Part shown: in pieces, positions 11,401 through 19,977 of the stretch
Numbering within the stretch: the first letter of the stretch is position 1
Layout: each line of letters starts with the position of its first letter
Assembly: GCA_036365515.1 (NCBI GenBank)
Contig: CM070873.1
Coordinates: 23,691,085 to 23,755,084, forward strand
Reading direction: 5' to 3'
Length of the DNA stretch: 64,000 nucleotides
Origin: Torymus aiolomorphi
Lineage: Eukaryota > Arthropoda > Insecta > Hymenoptera > Torymidae
The notes under the pieces: generated by a model
What the model was told of the DNA's origin: nothing
The model's database searches: none
The model's input: only the letters and a program-made list of their open reading frames with translations
Translations under genes and position numbers: made by a program

Positions 11401-13114
11401 GAGAGAAACCCGTAGATGTGAGTTTAGTAAAGTTTTTTATTCCGAATACCAGAGTTTTGCTGAAAATGTAGATATTTATTGCAGTAAATGGTTACGGTCG
11501 CATTGCGGAGTAATCGACGTGTTGTATTACCAATGCAATCACGGTATCCGGTGTCCTCTTAAAAAGGGAATTGAAGAGGTATTAAACTTGATCGAGGAGA
11601 AGAAGAAATATCTAATAGTATTGATACAAATGCATTTCGGACTCTCCATTAAATGCCCAAACAATACTATATATTTAGGGAATTTAAAGGTTTTTGAGTC
11701 ACTAACACCCAATATAATCATAAAACCTACATTTTTTTTTAAAAACTACGGTTACGCATGGGATGGGCCGCTAAAGAATTCAAACATTGAATATTTTCAA
11801 ATATATGAAACCATCAGTCACAAAATTAAAGACAAAACTTATTCAGCAGATGCCATGATAAATGTCCTACTCAATGGTTTCCCTGGCCAGTGGAATCAGT
11901 ATCAAAATTTTCGAAGATCGTTCAAAAATTGGTTCACCGAAACGAAATCGTATTTGGAAGCGATGAAAACCACCGTCGACCTTCGTATCGAAGTTGTCCA
12001 AAATCTTGCATTTCGAGAAGTACAAGCACTGAAGGAACTACAATCAGCAGTATGTTGGTCTGCAGCCACCGATGAATGTGAACTTCCAATTATTACCTTA
12101 CCAGCATTTGTAAAATTATTAGTCACTAAAAAAGCATTGGTAGTGTTAACTAATTGGACGGAGTATGTGGAATCCATGATTGGGAATGATTTACATTTTA
12201 TAAATACAGCGTGTGCGAGACAACGGTGTGCTCCCATGAAGAGCTTGCTCAATCATGTGTATTCCATGCAACAACGAGTTATATTTTTTATAGAAGGGGA
12301 CTCCAATAGATATGATAGAGAACATATTAAGAAGTTAATCATTCCTTCGAAAAGAGCCTTTCAAGTTGTAAGCCGTACTGAAATGCAACTCGGCGAAGAA
12401 TGTTTCTTCCGAGTTAATCGGACAAAGTATGACCGTTTCTCCAGCGAAGCTTGGAAATATTTTAACAGTCTGTACCAAAACGCACGATTAAGCGCAATGG
12501 AAGAGAAGGACGAAGGGAGAAAAGTTTCATTCTCTCCGATCTATGATAACATATTTTCAGACGCAAACGACTCCACTATTTGTATTGTATATCTTTTCCA
12601 AACAATTGGTATTCTAACAGAACTGTATATATACAATAAGAAGGTAGATCGGAGAGAGTTGAATCCCCTTACCTATTTTGCAGAAAATCGTAAGGTGAAT
12701 ATGAAGTTCATAGGAATTGTAAGAGAGGATGTCATCCAGTCAATTGTGAAACCGAAAATTTTATTAACGCAAATCACAATTGCTCATGTAATAGGCACCG
12801 CCCTGATGGATGAACACCAAGATACAGATCTGCTCAAACAGCTAAAGTTATTTGTCACAAAAAATGTGAAATATTGGCCGTCACGTTATTGTGACGGAGC
12901 TTCGCAGAAAGACAAATGGTCGATTGTTATAAATAGGAAGGAGCAACAACAAACCTTTGATGAAGGCTTTGTTCAGCTGTCTGCAACGGCAACTAAATAT
13001 ACTAATCTAATGCAATATCACGCGAAAAAGATACTCCAAAAACAGGACGAACCAGAAAAATCGGTCATTCCTGAAAAAAAGATAAAAAGAACAGTCGACC
13101 CAATTCTGGAATAA
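8479..13114 (+). CDS. Ulp1-like protease / polyQ / USP fusion protein, five exons
   Basis: Five exons join in frame: 8479-9017, 9080-9529, 9634-10090, 10153-10524 and 10643-13114. Every junction is GT-AG and the total is 4,290 bp, or 1,429 residues. Residues about 1-180 form a Ulp1/C48-like cysteine protease with His74 (QIHWYS), Asn93 (YLNSFG; Asp in most family members), Gln121 and Cys128 (SYNCGFW). Exon 2 codes a linker of about 100 residues, mostly Gln. Exons 3-5 code a compact ubiquitin-specific protease: Cys box GNTCFLNS (Cys353), QDAHEF box, CxxC pairs (CRIC, CENC) for a zinc ribbon, His box SGHYVAV (His588) and CFNDHNV with Asp604. USP removes ubiquitin and Ulp1 proteases cleave SUMO-like tags, but substrates are unknown. 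The remaining ~800 residues are unrecognised. The ATG at 8479 is the first in frame. Downstream sequence continues the frame past stops (see 13115-13768). Confidence 0.85.
9540..9602 (+). repeat. TG microsatellite in intron 2 of the fusion gene
   Basis: A TG dinucleotide run fills most of the 104-bp intron between exons 2 and 3. It ends just before the pyrimidine-rich acceptor. Confidence 0.9.
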
Positions 13115-13768
13115 TTGCTTATCGAACTGAAAACTGACTGTCCTAAATAAGTGCGACCACGCAAGGCTCCTTTAAAACCACAGGAACCGCAAACAATCAT
13201 TGAATCGAAGCAACAGGTTAGTTTTCTGATATAATTCTAGGGCACTATTGTCAAACATTACTTTCTTTTTCTAATATGAATGTTATCGATCTACACGAGG
13301 CTTTGATAAATTATTTGAATCGAAAATTATCTCTAATTCTCCTTGCCTCGTGTAGATCGATAAAATTCATATTAGAAATTTATACAATTAACGAGGGATA
13401 GTCAAAATCTTTCCTATAAATTACTTCTTTTTCAGATTTTCAACACAATAGAAAATGGAAAACGTGTACAAGCGCAACAACTGAAAAATCTGAAAAAACC
13501 GAGAGTGAATTACGAAATCGAAGAGGATCATTTAATTATCAAATATTTATTAACCCGGAGAACAGAAATTGCGTAAAACAAAAAAATTAAGAATTTGTGG
13601 GTGGACGCGAAAAAATATTTCGAAGCCCAGGGATCCGACAGATCTAAACGCTCCATACAGCGGAAGGCTAAATGCCTTTCTGCCCTCTCCATCACACAAT
13701 TAATGGACGATTACCAATTATCCAATGAAGATGCTATCTTAATATCTGACGCATGGAAGACCGAATAA
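13115..13768 (+). pseudogene. Myb/SANT-like 3' extension of the fusion gene
   Basis: The reading frame of the large exon continues past the stop at 13112 through another stop at 13148 to a donor at 13216 (CAACAG|GTTAG). It resumes in phase after an acceptor at 13435 (TTTTTCAG) and runs to TAA at 13766. The second part reads 'VNYEIEEDHLIIKYLL', then a TAA at 13574, then 'LWVDAKKYFEAQGSDRSKRS'. This resembles a Myb/SANT helix-turn-helix: the acidic EED start, the W-V-A-F core and the RSK turn. Either the protein once ended here and lost its DNA-binding tail, or other splicing skips the stops. The phase agreement across an intron argues that it was coding. Confidence 0.5.
13268..13378 (+). repeat. 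34-bp-arm hairpin inside the last intron
   Basis: The arms 13268-13301 and 13345-13378 are inverted copies with one mismatch, separated by 43 bp, and contain 'atcgatctacacgaggc' and its complement. The whole hairpin sits within the intron 13217-13435. It could be a small foldback insertion or a hairpin RNA precursor. Confidence 0.8.
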
Positions 13769-13781
13769 ATGAATAGATGCC

Positions 13782-13863
13782 GTGTAGGTGGGCGGGTGGG
13801 TAATGCAGCCATGATATTTTGACAGATATCATGCCGGTTCCCAGCCCGAATAAATGCAGAGGA
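13782..13863 (+). repeat. LINE/SINE-like tail module, copy A
   Basis: It carries the phrases 'aatgcagccatga', 'catgccggttcccagcccg' and 'ataaatgcagagg', shared with 15356-15422 and 29863-29924. The 'CATGATAT...ATATCATG' hairpin replaces the 'CATGAC...GTCATG' hairpin of copy C. Such a module is typical of the 3' end of a non-LTR element or its SINE partner. Confidence 0.6.
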
Positions 13864-14560
13864 CCTACCCCAATCACTCTACTATAACCCCCAATCAACA
13901 CAAAAACTTAAAAAAATATACAATACACAATCAATACAAAAACTTACAAATAACACAGATTACTCCATTACACAACCTACCCAACCATATAAATAACTTT
14001 TCAAATCACCCAAAGCATTTTTTCTAAAACTTCGAATATATGATACATACGGACCCCTAAGCCACGTGGGACCACCAGAAACATGATCAGCGACAAATTT
14101 CCAAACTTTTTTTCAAAATCACCCCTACATAACCCCCATATAGCGGGCATCATCTTTCATGGGAAAATAATATATAGATCCGTCAAATTGTCGCCGAGCA
14201 GTAATCAATAGCATAAAAACGATGCTATCTTATATAGATTTGGCAATTTTTTTCTTTAAAACGAAGAGACAGAAAAATCTGGAAAAGTTCTAAAGGACAG
14301 GTCTAGGTGACAAGAAACTGCTTTCCAAATTTCAGACAGATCCGTCAAAATGTCGCCGAGCAGTAATCGATCGAATAAAAATTATGTCATCTCAATAACC
14401 CCCAATAACCCCCTACATAGCTGAAGGACCCTACGGGACTTGGAAAAATTTCGAAAAATTTCGTCGGTCAGAGTGACTAAAGAAATAATATCCCTCAGGT
14501 TACCGACTCTAAACAAATAGACTCTTGAAAACCCCTCAAACTTCCGCTTGGGTGCCAAAT
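13864..14560. other. Gene-free stretch with internal repeats
   Basis: It contains two copies of a phrase built around 'gtcgccgagcagtaatc' (about 14190 and 14350) and a copy of 'aaagaaataatatccctcagg' also found near 2455. I see no coding potential. Confidence 0.5.
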
Positions 14561-14677
14561 ATATAGATTGGAAGTTTGTTGGGTTTGTGTTCGTAACGGT
14601 CTGAGGTGTGCTTTTCTTCGTGCGGGGCGTCGATATTATATTGTATTAAATATTTTTAAATTAATTTTTATTCGCAG

Positions 14678-14937
14678 AAGTGGTCCACGCAGCCTCAGTA
14701 GAATGTTCACAAAAGCGGAGGTAAAAAACTTATTATCAATTGTGAAAATAAACATGAAATCTTCCGGCGTAATTTGGAAGAAAGGCCAAACGATCTCCGA
14801 GCGCCAATACTCAGCTGCAACAAGGTTGTCAGGAAGGCGATAGTGAGAATGACGGATGAGGAGCTGAAGGCGGTAGGAGAATTCAGTCCGGAGATCTTAT
14901 TTAGAATCCGAAAGAACTATCCGTACAAAGCACCAAA
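14678..14937 (+). pseudogene. Exon related to the gene at 29.1 kb, frameshifted
   Basis: An acceptor (ttcgcag, 14677) and a donor (AAA|GTAAGG, 14938) bracket the segment. Its translation, 'MFTKAEVKNLLSIVKINMKS' then 'SGVIWKKGQT', aligns by eye with 'YFTYGERVKLLQMAIVNVMK' and 'GVLWDRRQT' at 29.2 kb. The second half, with 'KVVRKAIVRMTDEELKAVGE', lies in another frame, so one frameshift falls near 14790. I do not recognise the product. Both copies are followed by CA repeats, a tRNA-like cassette and the tail module. Confidence 0.5.
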
Positions 14938-15060
14938 GTAAGGATAATAAATTAATAATAATAACAATAATGATAAAATTACTAAAAATAACAATAATAA
15001 TAATAATGAATTAATAATAATAAAATAATAATTTGTTACAGGAGGATAACCAGACGACCA

Positions 15061-15084
15061 TAAGCGCACGCGCGCACGCGCGCG

Positions 15085-15154
<70 letters not shown>

Positions 15155-15180
15155 ACACACACACACACACAGACACACAC
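15061..15180 (+). repeat. CG/CA microsatellite
   Basis: A short 'cgcgcacg' start is followed by about 100 bp of CA dinucleotides directly before the tRNA-like cassette. ORFs reading His-Thr or Cys-Val through it are artefacts. Confidence 0.95.
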
Positions 15181-15183
15181 ACC

Positions 15184-15304
15184 ATAGCGGGGAGCATTTG
15201 GTCACAGCGTTGGACTCACAATTATTGAATATGATAATGGTGGGTCCAATGCTGTTCTAAAATACCGCGGAAGTGACGAGCCGCGGGGTTCTGATCCCCG
15301 CTAT
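15184..15304 (+). ncRNA. tRNA-like structured cassette, copy 1
   Basis: The ends ATAGCGGGGA and TCCCCGCTAT are perfect complements, like an acceptor stem. Inside, CAGCGTTGGAC pairs with GTCCAATGCTG, a small ATTAT/ATAAT hairpin sits at the tip, CCGCGG pairs with CCGCGG, and GGGGTTCTGATCCCC resembles a T arm with a B box. Copies 2 and 3 (29463, 29665) have ATAGCAGGGA/TCCCTGCTAT, so the terminal stem covaries. It is about 121 nt, longer than a normal tRNA. A tRNA-derived SINE head or a novel structured RNA are both possible. Confidence 0.55.
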
Positions 15305-15355
15305 GTTTCACACAGACGCGCGCGCACACACACACACGCACACACGCAATCTTAG

Positions 15356-15422
15356 GGCGGGTGGGTGGGAATGCAGCCATGACATCGGCATGCCGGTCCC
15401 AAGCCCGGATAAATGCAGAGGG
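15356..15422 (+). repeat. LINE/SINE-like tail module, copy B
   Basis: It carries 'gggaatgcagccatgacatc', 'ggcatgccggtcccaagccc' and 'ggataaatgcagaggg'. It follows the tRNA-like cassette and a second CA repeat, in the same order as at 29.6-29.9 kb. Confidence 0.65.
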
Positions 15423-15499
15423 AAACCATTACTCATTAGTATTGCAAATTTTCAGACAGAATAATAAGTTTACTATTTGCAGCAAAGGGTAATGTCTGA

Positions 15500-15939
15500 T
15501 GACGTTAGAGAGTTGGTGACGAATTACAGAGTCCTCTGACGGTATCCCGGTTAGAAAAAAATTTGAAAATCCCGGGAATTTTATCGTATGTCGCGCAAAT
15601 CCGGTTATTCGGACATTTTGGCTCCCCGTGACCTCAAATCTCCACCAAAACGAGCGAATAAATTCTGGGTGATAGCTTTTGCATAGTAGAAAATCTATGA
15701 GACATTCCAGAGTCCTCTGACGGTAGCCTGATTAGAAAAAAATTTGAAAATCCCGGGAATTTCCTCGTATGTCGCTCAAATGCGGTTATTCTGACATTTT
15801 CGCGCCCCGTGACCTCAAATCTCTACCAAAACCAGCGAAAGAATTCTAAGAGATAGCTTTTGCATAGTAGAAAGTCTATGAGAAATTCCAGAGTCCTCTG
15901 ACGGTAGCTTGATTAGAAAAAAATTTGCAAGGTTCTTTG
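15500..15939 (+). repeat. ~181-bp tandem repeat, about 2.3 units
   Basis: The phrase CAGAGTCCTCTGACGGTA recurs at about 15527, 15708 and 15889, and the sequence between (including 'gtgacctcaaatctc' and 'gatagcttttgcatagtaga') is repeated with few changes. A diverged relative is at 2220-2450. Non-coding. Confidence 0.8.
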
Positions 15940-17155
15940 AGAACCTTGCATTACAGACTGGCTTAGCACTGGCATGCAAGGGGTTCTTCTTAGTTATCGA
16001 GCCTCGAAACAGTTAGGGACAGCGTAGTGTAGATGGGATCTCTTATTGTCACTACCAACGGCACCCCACCTACGCGAGGATACAGAATCGGAGGGACCAC
16101 CCACGCTCGTACTGTTTTCGAAATCCAGGAATCATAAAAACCATTTGAGATCGAAGTGTCTAATCTAAGTATTTCTAAGTTCACGGTTTGTTCGCGTAGC
16201 TCAGAGTTGATGAAACTCTTCTCTCATGGTCATTGAAGCGCAGGACAGGGTTACCGCTGTGCAGGTTATGTTGGAACTTGTGGAGACCCGTAAATCTACA
16301 CCGTTGACCGGCTCTTAAAATACATTTTCGATAAATAGTGTGGAGCTTTGGAAATTCAACGTCTGAGTACGTTGTAACCTTGCAAAGCTCTTAACCTATT
16401 AGGCCGAGGTGCACTGCCCCACTCGCGTTGGCTCTCAAAGGATTAATTGCATCTGCACAATCGTTATCTATTTTCTTTATTAGATTCTTTAAAAAATAAC
16501 TGTGCATATGCAAATGGTCCATGTGCCTACCACCAACGTCCCCGTCGTGAGAGCTGGGCAACGATATCCGATTATTCGGTATCGGCTGATGGTGGGGGTT
16601 TCTTGGCTAGGGTTTCTTGGTTAGGTTTTCTTGGTTAGAGTTTCTTGGTTAGATTTAGAATTGAACGGTTACGTAGGTATGTGAGAATTACAAGGATTTC
16701 ACATTTTTCGTTTACTACTGAAACTAATTTTGATTTAGCAACAAAATTTGCTATCGTAATCTTTTGAAATCTATTATAGCAAAAAGATTTGCTATATCAA
16801 TTTATTTTCATAAGATTCAGTAGAAGGTTATGTTGCTAAAAGTCATAAAATATAATTGAAATATAACGATTTTTTTCTCTTTTTTCTGTTACAGAACCAA
16901 TAGTGTTTTGCTAAAAGTTTTTGGCTTAAGTGGTGCGTGTAAACTTTGAACTTTAAATGAAATTGCTGAGAGAATTGTTTATCGGCAGCATCAGCAGTAG
17001 CAGCAGCAGTGGCAGTAGCAGTGGGAGCAGCCGCAGCAACAGCAGTAGCAGTAGAAGTAGCCGTAGCCGCAGCCGTAGCCGCAGCAGTACCTGCAGCAGT
17101 AGAGGCAGCCGCAACAACAACAGTAGCAGTAGAAACAACCATCCAAATCGTCATC
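15940..17155 (+). repeat. Leader repeat, copy 3
   Basis: It is closely similar to 7291-8478, including the CAG/AGC-rich end, and continues into a copy of the protease exon. Small indels separate the copies, for example an extra 'ggttttcttggttag' near 16625. Confidence 0.85.
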
Positions 17156-17538
17156 ATGTCGATTGAATTAGGACTTCTAGAAGCGACCGATAGAGGTCAA
17201 TATGATTATTGGTTAAACTATACCGATTTATACGAAATTGCATCATATTATTATATATTTGTTAGGAAATTTGAAATTGTGGGCTCAATGACACAACTGA
17301 ATCTTACATTAAAAAGTTATTTAGAGTCAAATGAAGAACGACCATACGTTATCATTTTTAACGAAGGTCAGATGCATTAGTATAGTCTAGTAGTGGCTAA
17401 GAAACAATCCGAACATTTCGTTGTCTATTGGAACAGTTTTGGCACGCTGCCAAAAACTCAATTGTTGGAAACTGTGGAAAAATTGAAATTTAAATTTATT
17501 GATGTGTCGTCGCTCCAGCAGTTGACTCATACAATTGT
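17156..17538 (+). pseudogene. Truncated copy of the Ulp1-like protease exon
   Basis: Translation from the ATG at 17156 matches the first exon of the fusion gene ('GLLEATDRGQYDYWLNYTDL'). The catalytic His is followed by TAG where the first copy has TGG (codon after 'GQMH'). The N of YLNSFG is kept (YWNSFG), and one base is missing at 'CAGTTG-ACT'. The homology stops at 'tacaattg' (17538), just where the catalytic Cys codon should follow, and a mariner fragment begins. No USP part follows. It cannot encode an active protease. Confidence 0.85.
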
Positions 17539-17893
17539 ATGTCTTTCACTTCATCATTTGAATTGAAGTGATGGCCACCCAAACTTTTCTTTAATTTAGG
17601 AAAAAGAAAAAAGTCACTTGGAGCGAGATCTGGAGAGTAGGGTGGGTGATCAAAAATTTCCCATTTGAATTTTTCCAGTAAGGTTTGTGTTTTTTTGGCA
17701 ACTCACAGGTGGACACGTTTTTCACAGGTCCATGGTTTCCGAGCCGGTACTGATGAAAAAAATTTTTTCGGCAGCTAAGACCGGTTCCGCTCTTATCGGT
17801 ATATCCTAAACTAAAACTATGTTCGGTCCCAGCTCGCTAGATGGCGCTGGGGCAAAACGGCAGTCTAGGGAAACTTACTTTTTGAACACCCCT
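17539..17893 (-). pseudogene. Tc1/mariner transposase relic
   Basis: The minus strand of 17540-17690 translates to 'FKWEIFDHPPYSPDLAPSDF' followed by 'FLFPKLKKSLGGHHFNSNDE', the hallmark C-terminal part of mariner transposases, with the third catalytic Asp in SPDLAPSD. Near 17866-17893 lies a mariner-like terminus reading 'gaggggtgttcaaaaagtaa' on the minus strand. The middle of the element is missing. It abuts the truncated protease copy. Confidence 0.8.
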
Positions 17894-17894
17894 C

Positions 17895-17895
<1 letters not shown>

Positions 17896-17926
<31 letters not shown>
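17896..17926. repeat. TA microsatellite
   Basis: A run of about 14 TA dinucleotides lies next to the mariner terminus. Confidence 0.95.
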
Positions 17927-17930
<4 letters not shown>

Positions 17931-18381
17931 CTTCATTTTCAAAATTCTTTTTACTTTCGGATGTTACTTTAAATTAGATTCTGATACGTAAACAGTAAGC
18001 AGAAGCATTGCAAAAATACAGTGCGTAATAACATGGGTAATAACTGCATTGGAAATAATGAAAGTTACAAACTGTTAACAACTTGATGTAGGCGTGAGCA
18101 CTCGGGGGGCGTTGGTGAGCGCTCTATTCGAGGGATCGGCTCGCTAGCCGATTTTGAGTATGCCGAGTATGCCGACAGCACTTCAGACCGATGTTGTGTC
18201 TGGTAATTTACACGAATGCCTGTTCTGGTGTAGGCCGGTTGTCTCGGTTTGCGAGAGAACGACGCACCAAGAGGAGGGGCACTCTGAGTGCTGGAGAGCG
18301 CTTGAGCGCGCAGGGTTGTGCTCAGACTTGAGCCGGAGCGAAGTTATCCGTATCCGATGTATCCTGTGAGCATAGGTAGGT

Positions 18382-18741
18382 GATAGACGGAGCAATAGCT
18401 CGACGTCTATCGATGCAGGGAGGCGCTGCAGGCACTCGCTAGGCTGCTTCTTAGTGCGAGAGGGGATCGGCGGAGCAATAGCTCGACGTCGATCAAGGCA
18501 GGTTGCGAGCTGTGTATGCTCGCTGCGCTCTGTGGACGCTTGGAGAGGGTTGGCGGAGCAATAGCTCGACGCCAACCACCGCTGGGTGCGAGCTGTGAGT
18601 GCTCGCTGTGCTATGAGCGCGTGAAGAGGATTGGCGGAGCAATAGCTCGACGCCAATCTCGGGGGGTTGCGAGCGGAGTATGCTCGCTGCGCTCGCTGAA
18701 CGCTTAGAGAGGGTTGACGGAGCAACCGCTCGACGTCAACC
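18382..18741 (+). repeat. 83-bp tandem array of covarying hairpins
   Basis: Five hairpins start at 18382, 18465, 18548, 18629 and 18712. All have the central sequence GAGC-AATA-GCTC-GA (AACC in the last). The flanking 8-bp stems differ but stay paired: GATAGACG/CGTCTATC, GATCGGCG/CGTCGATC (one G-U), GGTTGGCG/CGCCAACC, GATTGGCG/CGCCAATC, GGTTGACG/CGTCAACC. Between them a second short hairpin GCGAGC/GCTCGC recurs. Paired changes in tandem copies point to selection on structure, in RNA or in single-stranded DNA. Confidence 0.8.
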
Positions 18742-18986
18742 GGAGCCGGAGGCGAGCTGTAAGGCAGAGCGTGCCTGCAGAGGCGACGACTCGTCGCTGA
18801 TGCTCCCTCGTTGCACAGGGGGAGGACACAGCACTATCCCCCCTGTGTCAACCCCTGGTCCTGGGTCTAGGTGGTAGGGCGAGACCACCTGGCTCGGTGT
18901 AGGCAACACCACCCTGCTTCGGGGATTATTTTTGGGTTTGATTAAAGTTGGGAGTCAGTTCCAAAACGGGAACTGACTCGCCAAAA

Positions 18987-19572
18987 CTAAGGGGAGCGCG
19001 TGAGCGTTTCTAGCGCCGCCCGACGCTTTATCGCCGTCTTGCCTGGTTTGACGGGCTGCGTCCTTTTTCGAAGGACCGGCTCATTCCAATGAGCGGGCGG
19101 GGGTCGGCAGGCCTTCTTCGCTGGGACGTTCTCGGTGAGCGGCAGGTCCACTAAGGCGATGCGCTTAGGAGCCGGAGGCGCTCCTGCGGCGATTCGCCGA
19201 ACAGTCAGCTCCAACGAAGGGCGTTCTCGGCCAGTGGGCGGAGTGTCTACGAACTGGTACGTCCGAGACACTGCCAGAGGAGGCGGAGGGGCGGCGCTAG
19301 GTTGCGCTCGCCGCAACTGCTCTCGGAGTTCCTGTAACTCCGCTCGGCTCTGCTCCCGCAGCTGCGGAATCTCCAGCTCGTGGCTGACCTGTAGCTGAGC
19401 CCCGGTCCTTGGCCCACTTCCGGGCCTGGTCGTTGAGCTCCTGCTGGTGCTGCTGGAGGAGATGCTCCCTGAGTCGCCGCCTTTCCAAGACCCGCTCCCG
19501 GACGATGTTCCTTAGGCGGAGCCGAAGGAGCTCCTTTTCCGCCTCGAGAGCCCGGAATTTGCCGGAGGACAT
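18987..19572 (-). pseudogene. Coiled-coil ORF with one frameshift
   Basis: The minus strand from the ATG at 19572 reads a charged helix (around 'ALEAEKELLRLRLRNIVRER' and 'REHLLQQHQQELNDQARKWA'). A shift of one base near 19400 restores a second helical part ('RAELQELREQLRRAQPS') in the frame that ends at 18987 after a Pro/Ala/Arg-rich tail. The product is unknown; a gag-like or structural protein of a mobile element would fit. Codon composition is GC-rich, unlike the neighbouring transposase. Confidence 0.4.
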
Positions 19573-19977
19573 AAATCCAGAAGGCGAAGACTACACGGAA
19601 AACATTTTGCACGTATAGGAACGATGCTCGGCAGGCATCGTCTTAATAGTACCCAAGCTCACCGCGCATCAGGCTGAGCGACACTATTGCACACGGTGCT
19701 GTCGCACCGCCCAGAAGGCTGCTGCATCGGCACCGAAAAAGATGGTGCCGACTTACTGTGAGCCGCGGTGGCTATCACTGTATAGCGTAACGCGCGCTGT
19801 TCAATATGGATTGCTTTTTGTGGATCTAATGTTTTCATGATAAAAAGAATATACTTACGCTTAGTACATAAATGTGGTTGTCACGCATAATTATTCTAAT
19901 ACAAAAATGCATAAAGGTTAGAGATTAGAAAGGCTGAATAATTAGTTGATAAGACAGTAAATTTTTCTTATTATAAT

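Larger units (their letters stand above)
18085..19800. other. GC-rich island
   Basis: This block is far richer in G and C than its flanks. It contains the hairpin array at 18382-18741, a stretch of short inverted repeats (18.75-18.98 kb) and a coiled-coil ORF on the minus strand. Sharp edges at both sides suggest an inserted element of foreign composition. I cannot assign it to a TE class. Confidence 0.55.

Noticed and set aside
14917..15260. Cys-Val and His-Thr ORFs over CA repeats (also at 6.8-7.1, 26.7-27.0 and 29.4-29.9 kb)
   Set aside because: These are open frames created by dinucleotide repeats, without codon bias or start context.
18382..18741. CRISPR-like array
   Set aside because: The spacing is regular, but both the repeats and the intervals are related to each other. 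The genome is eukaryotic and no cas gene is present.
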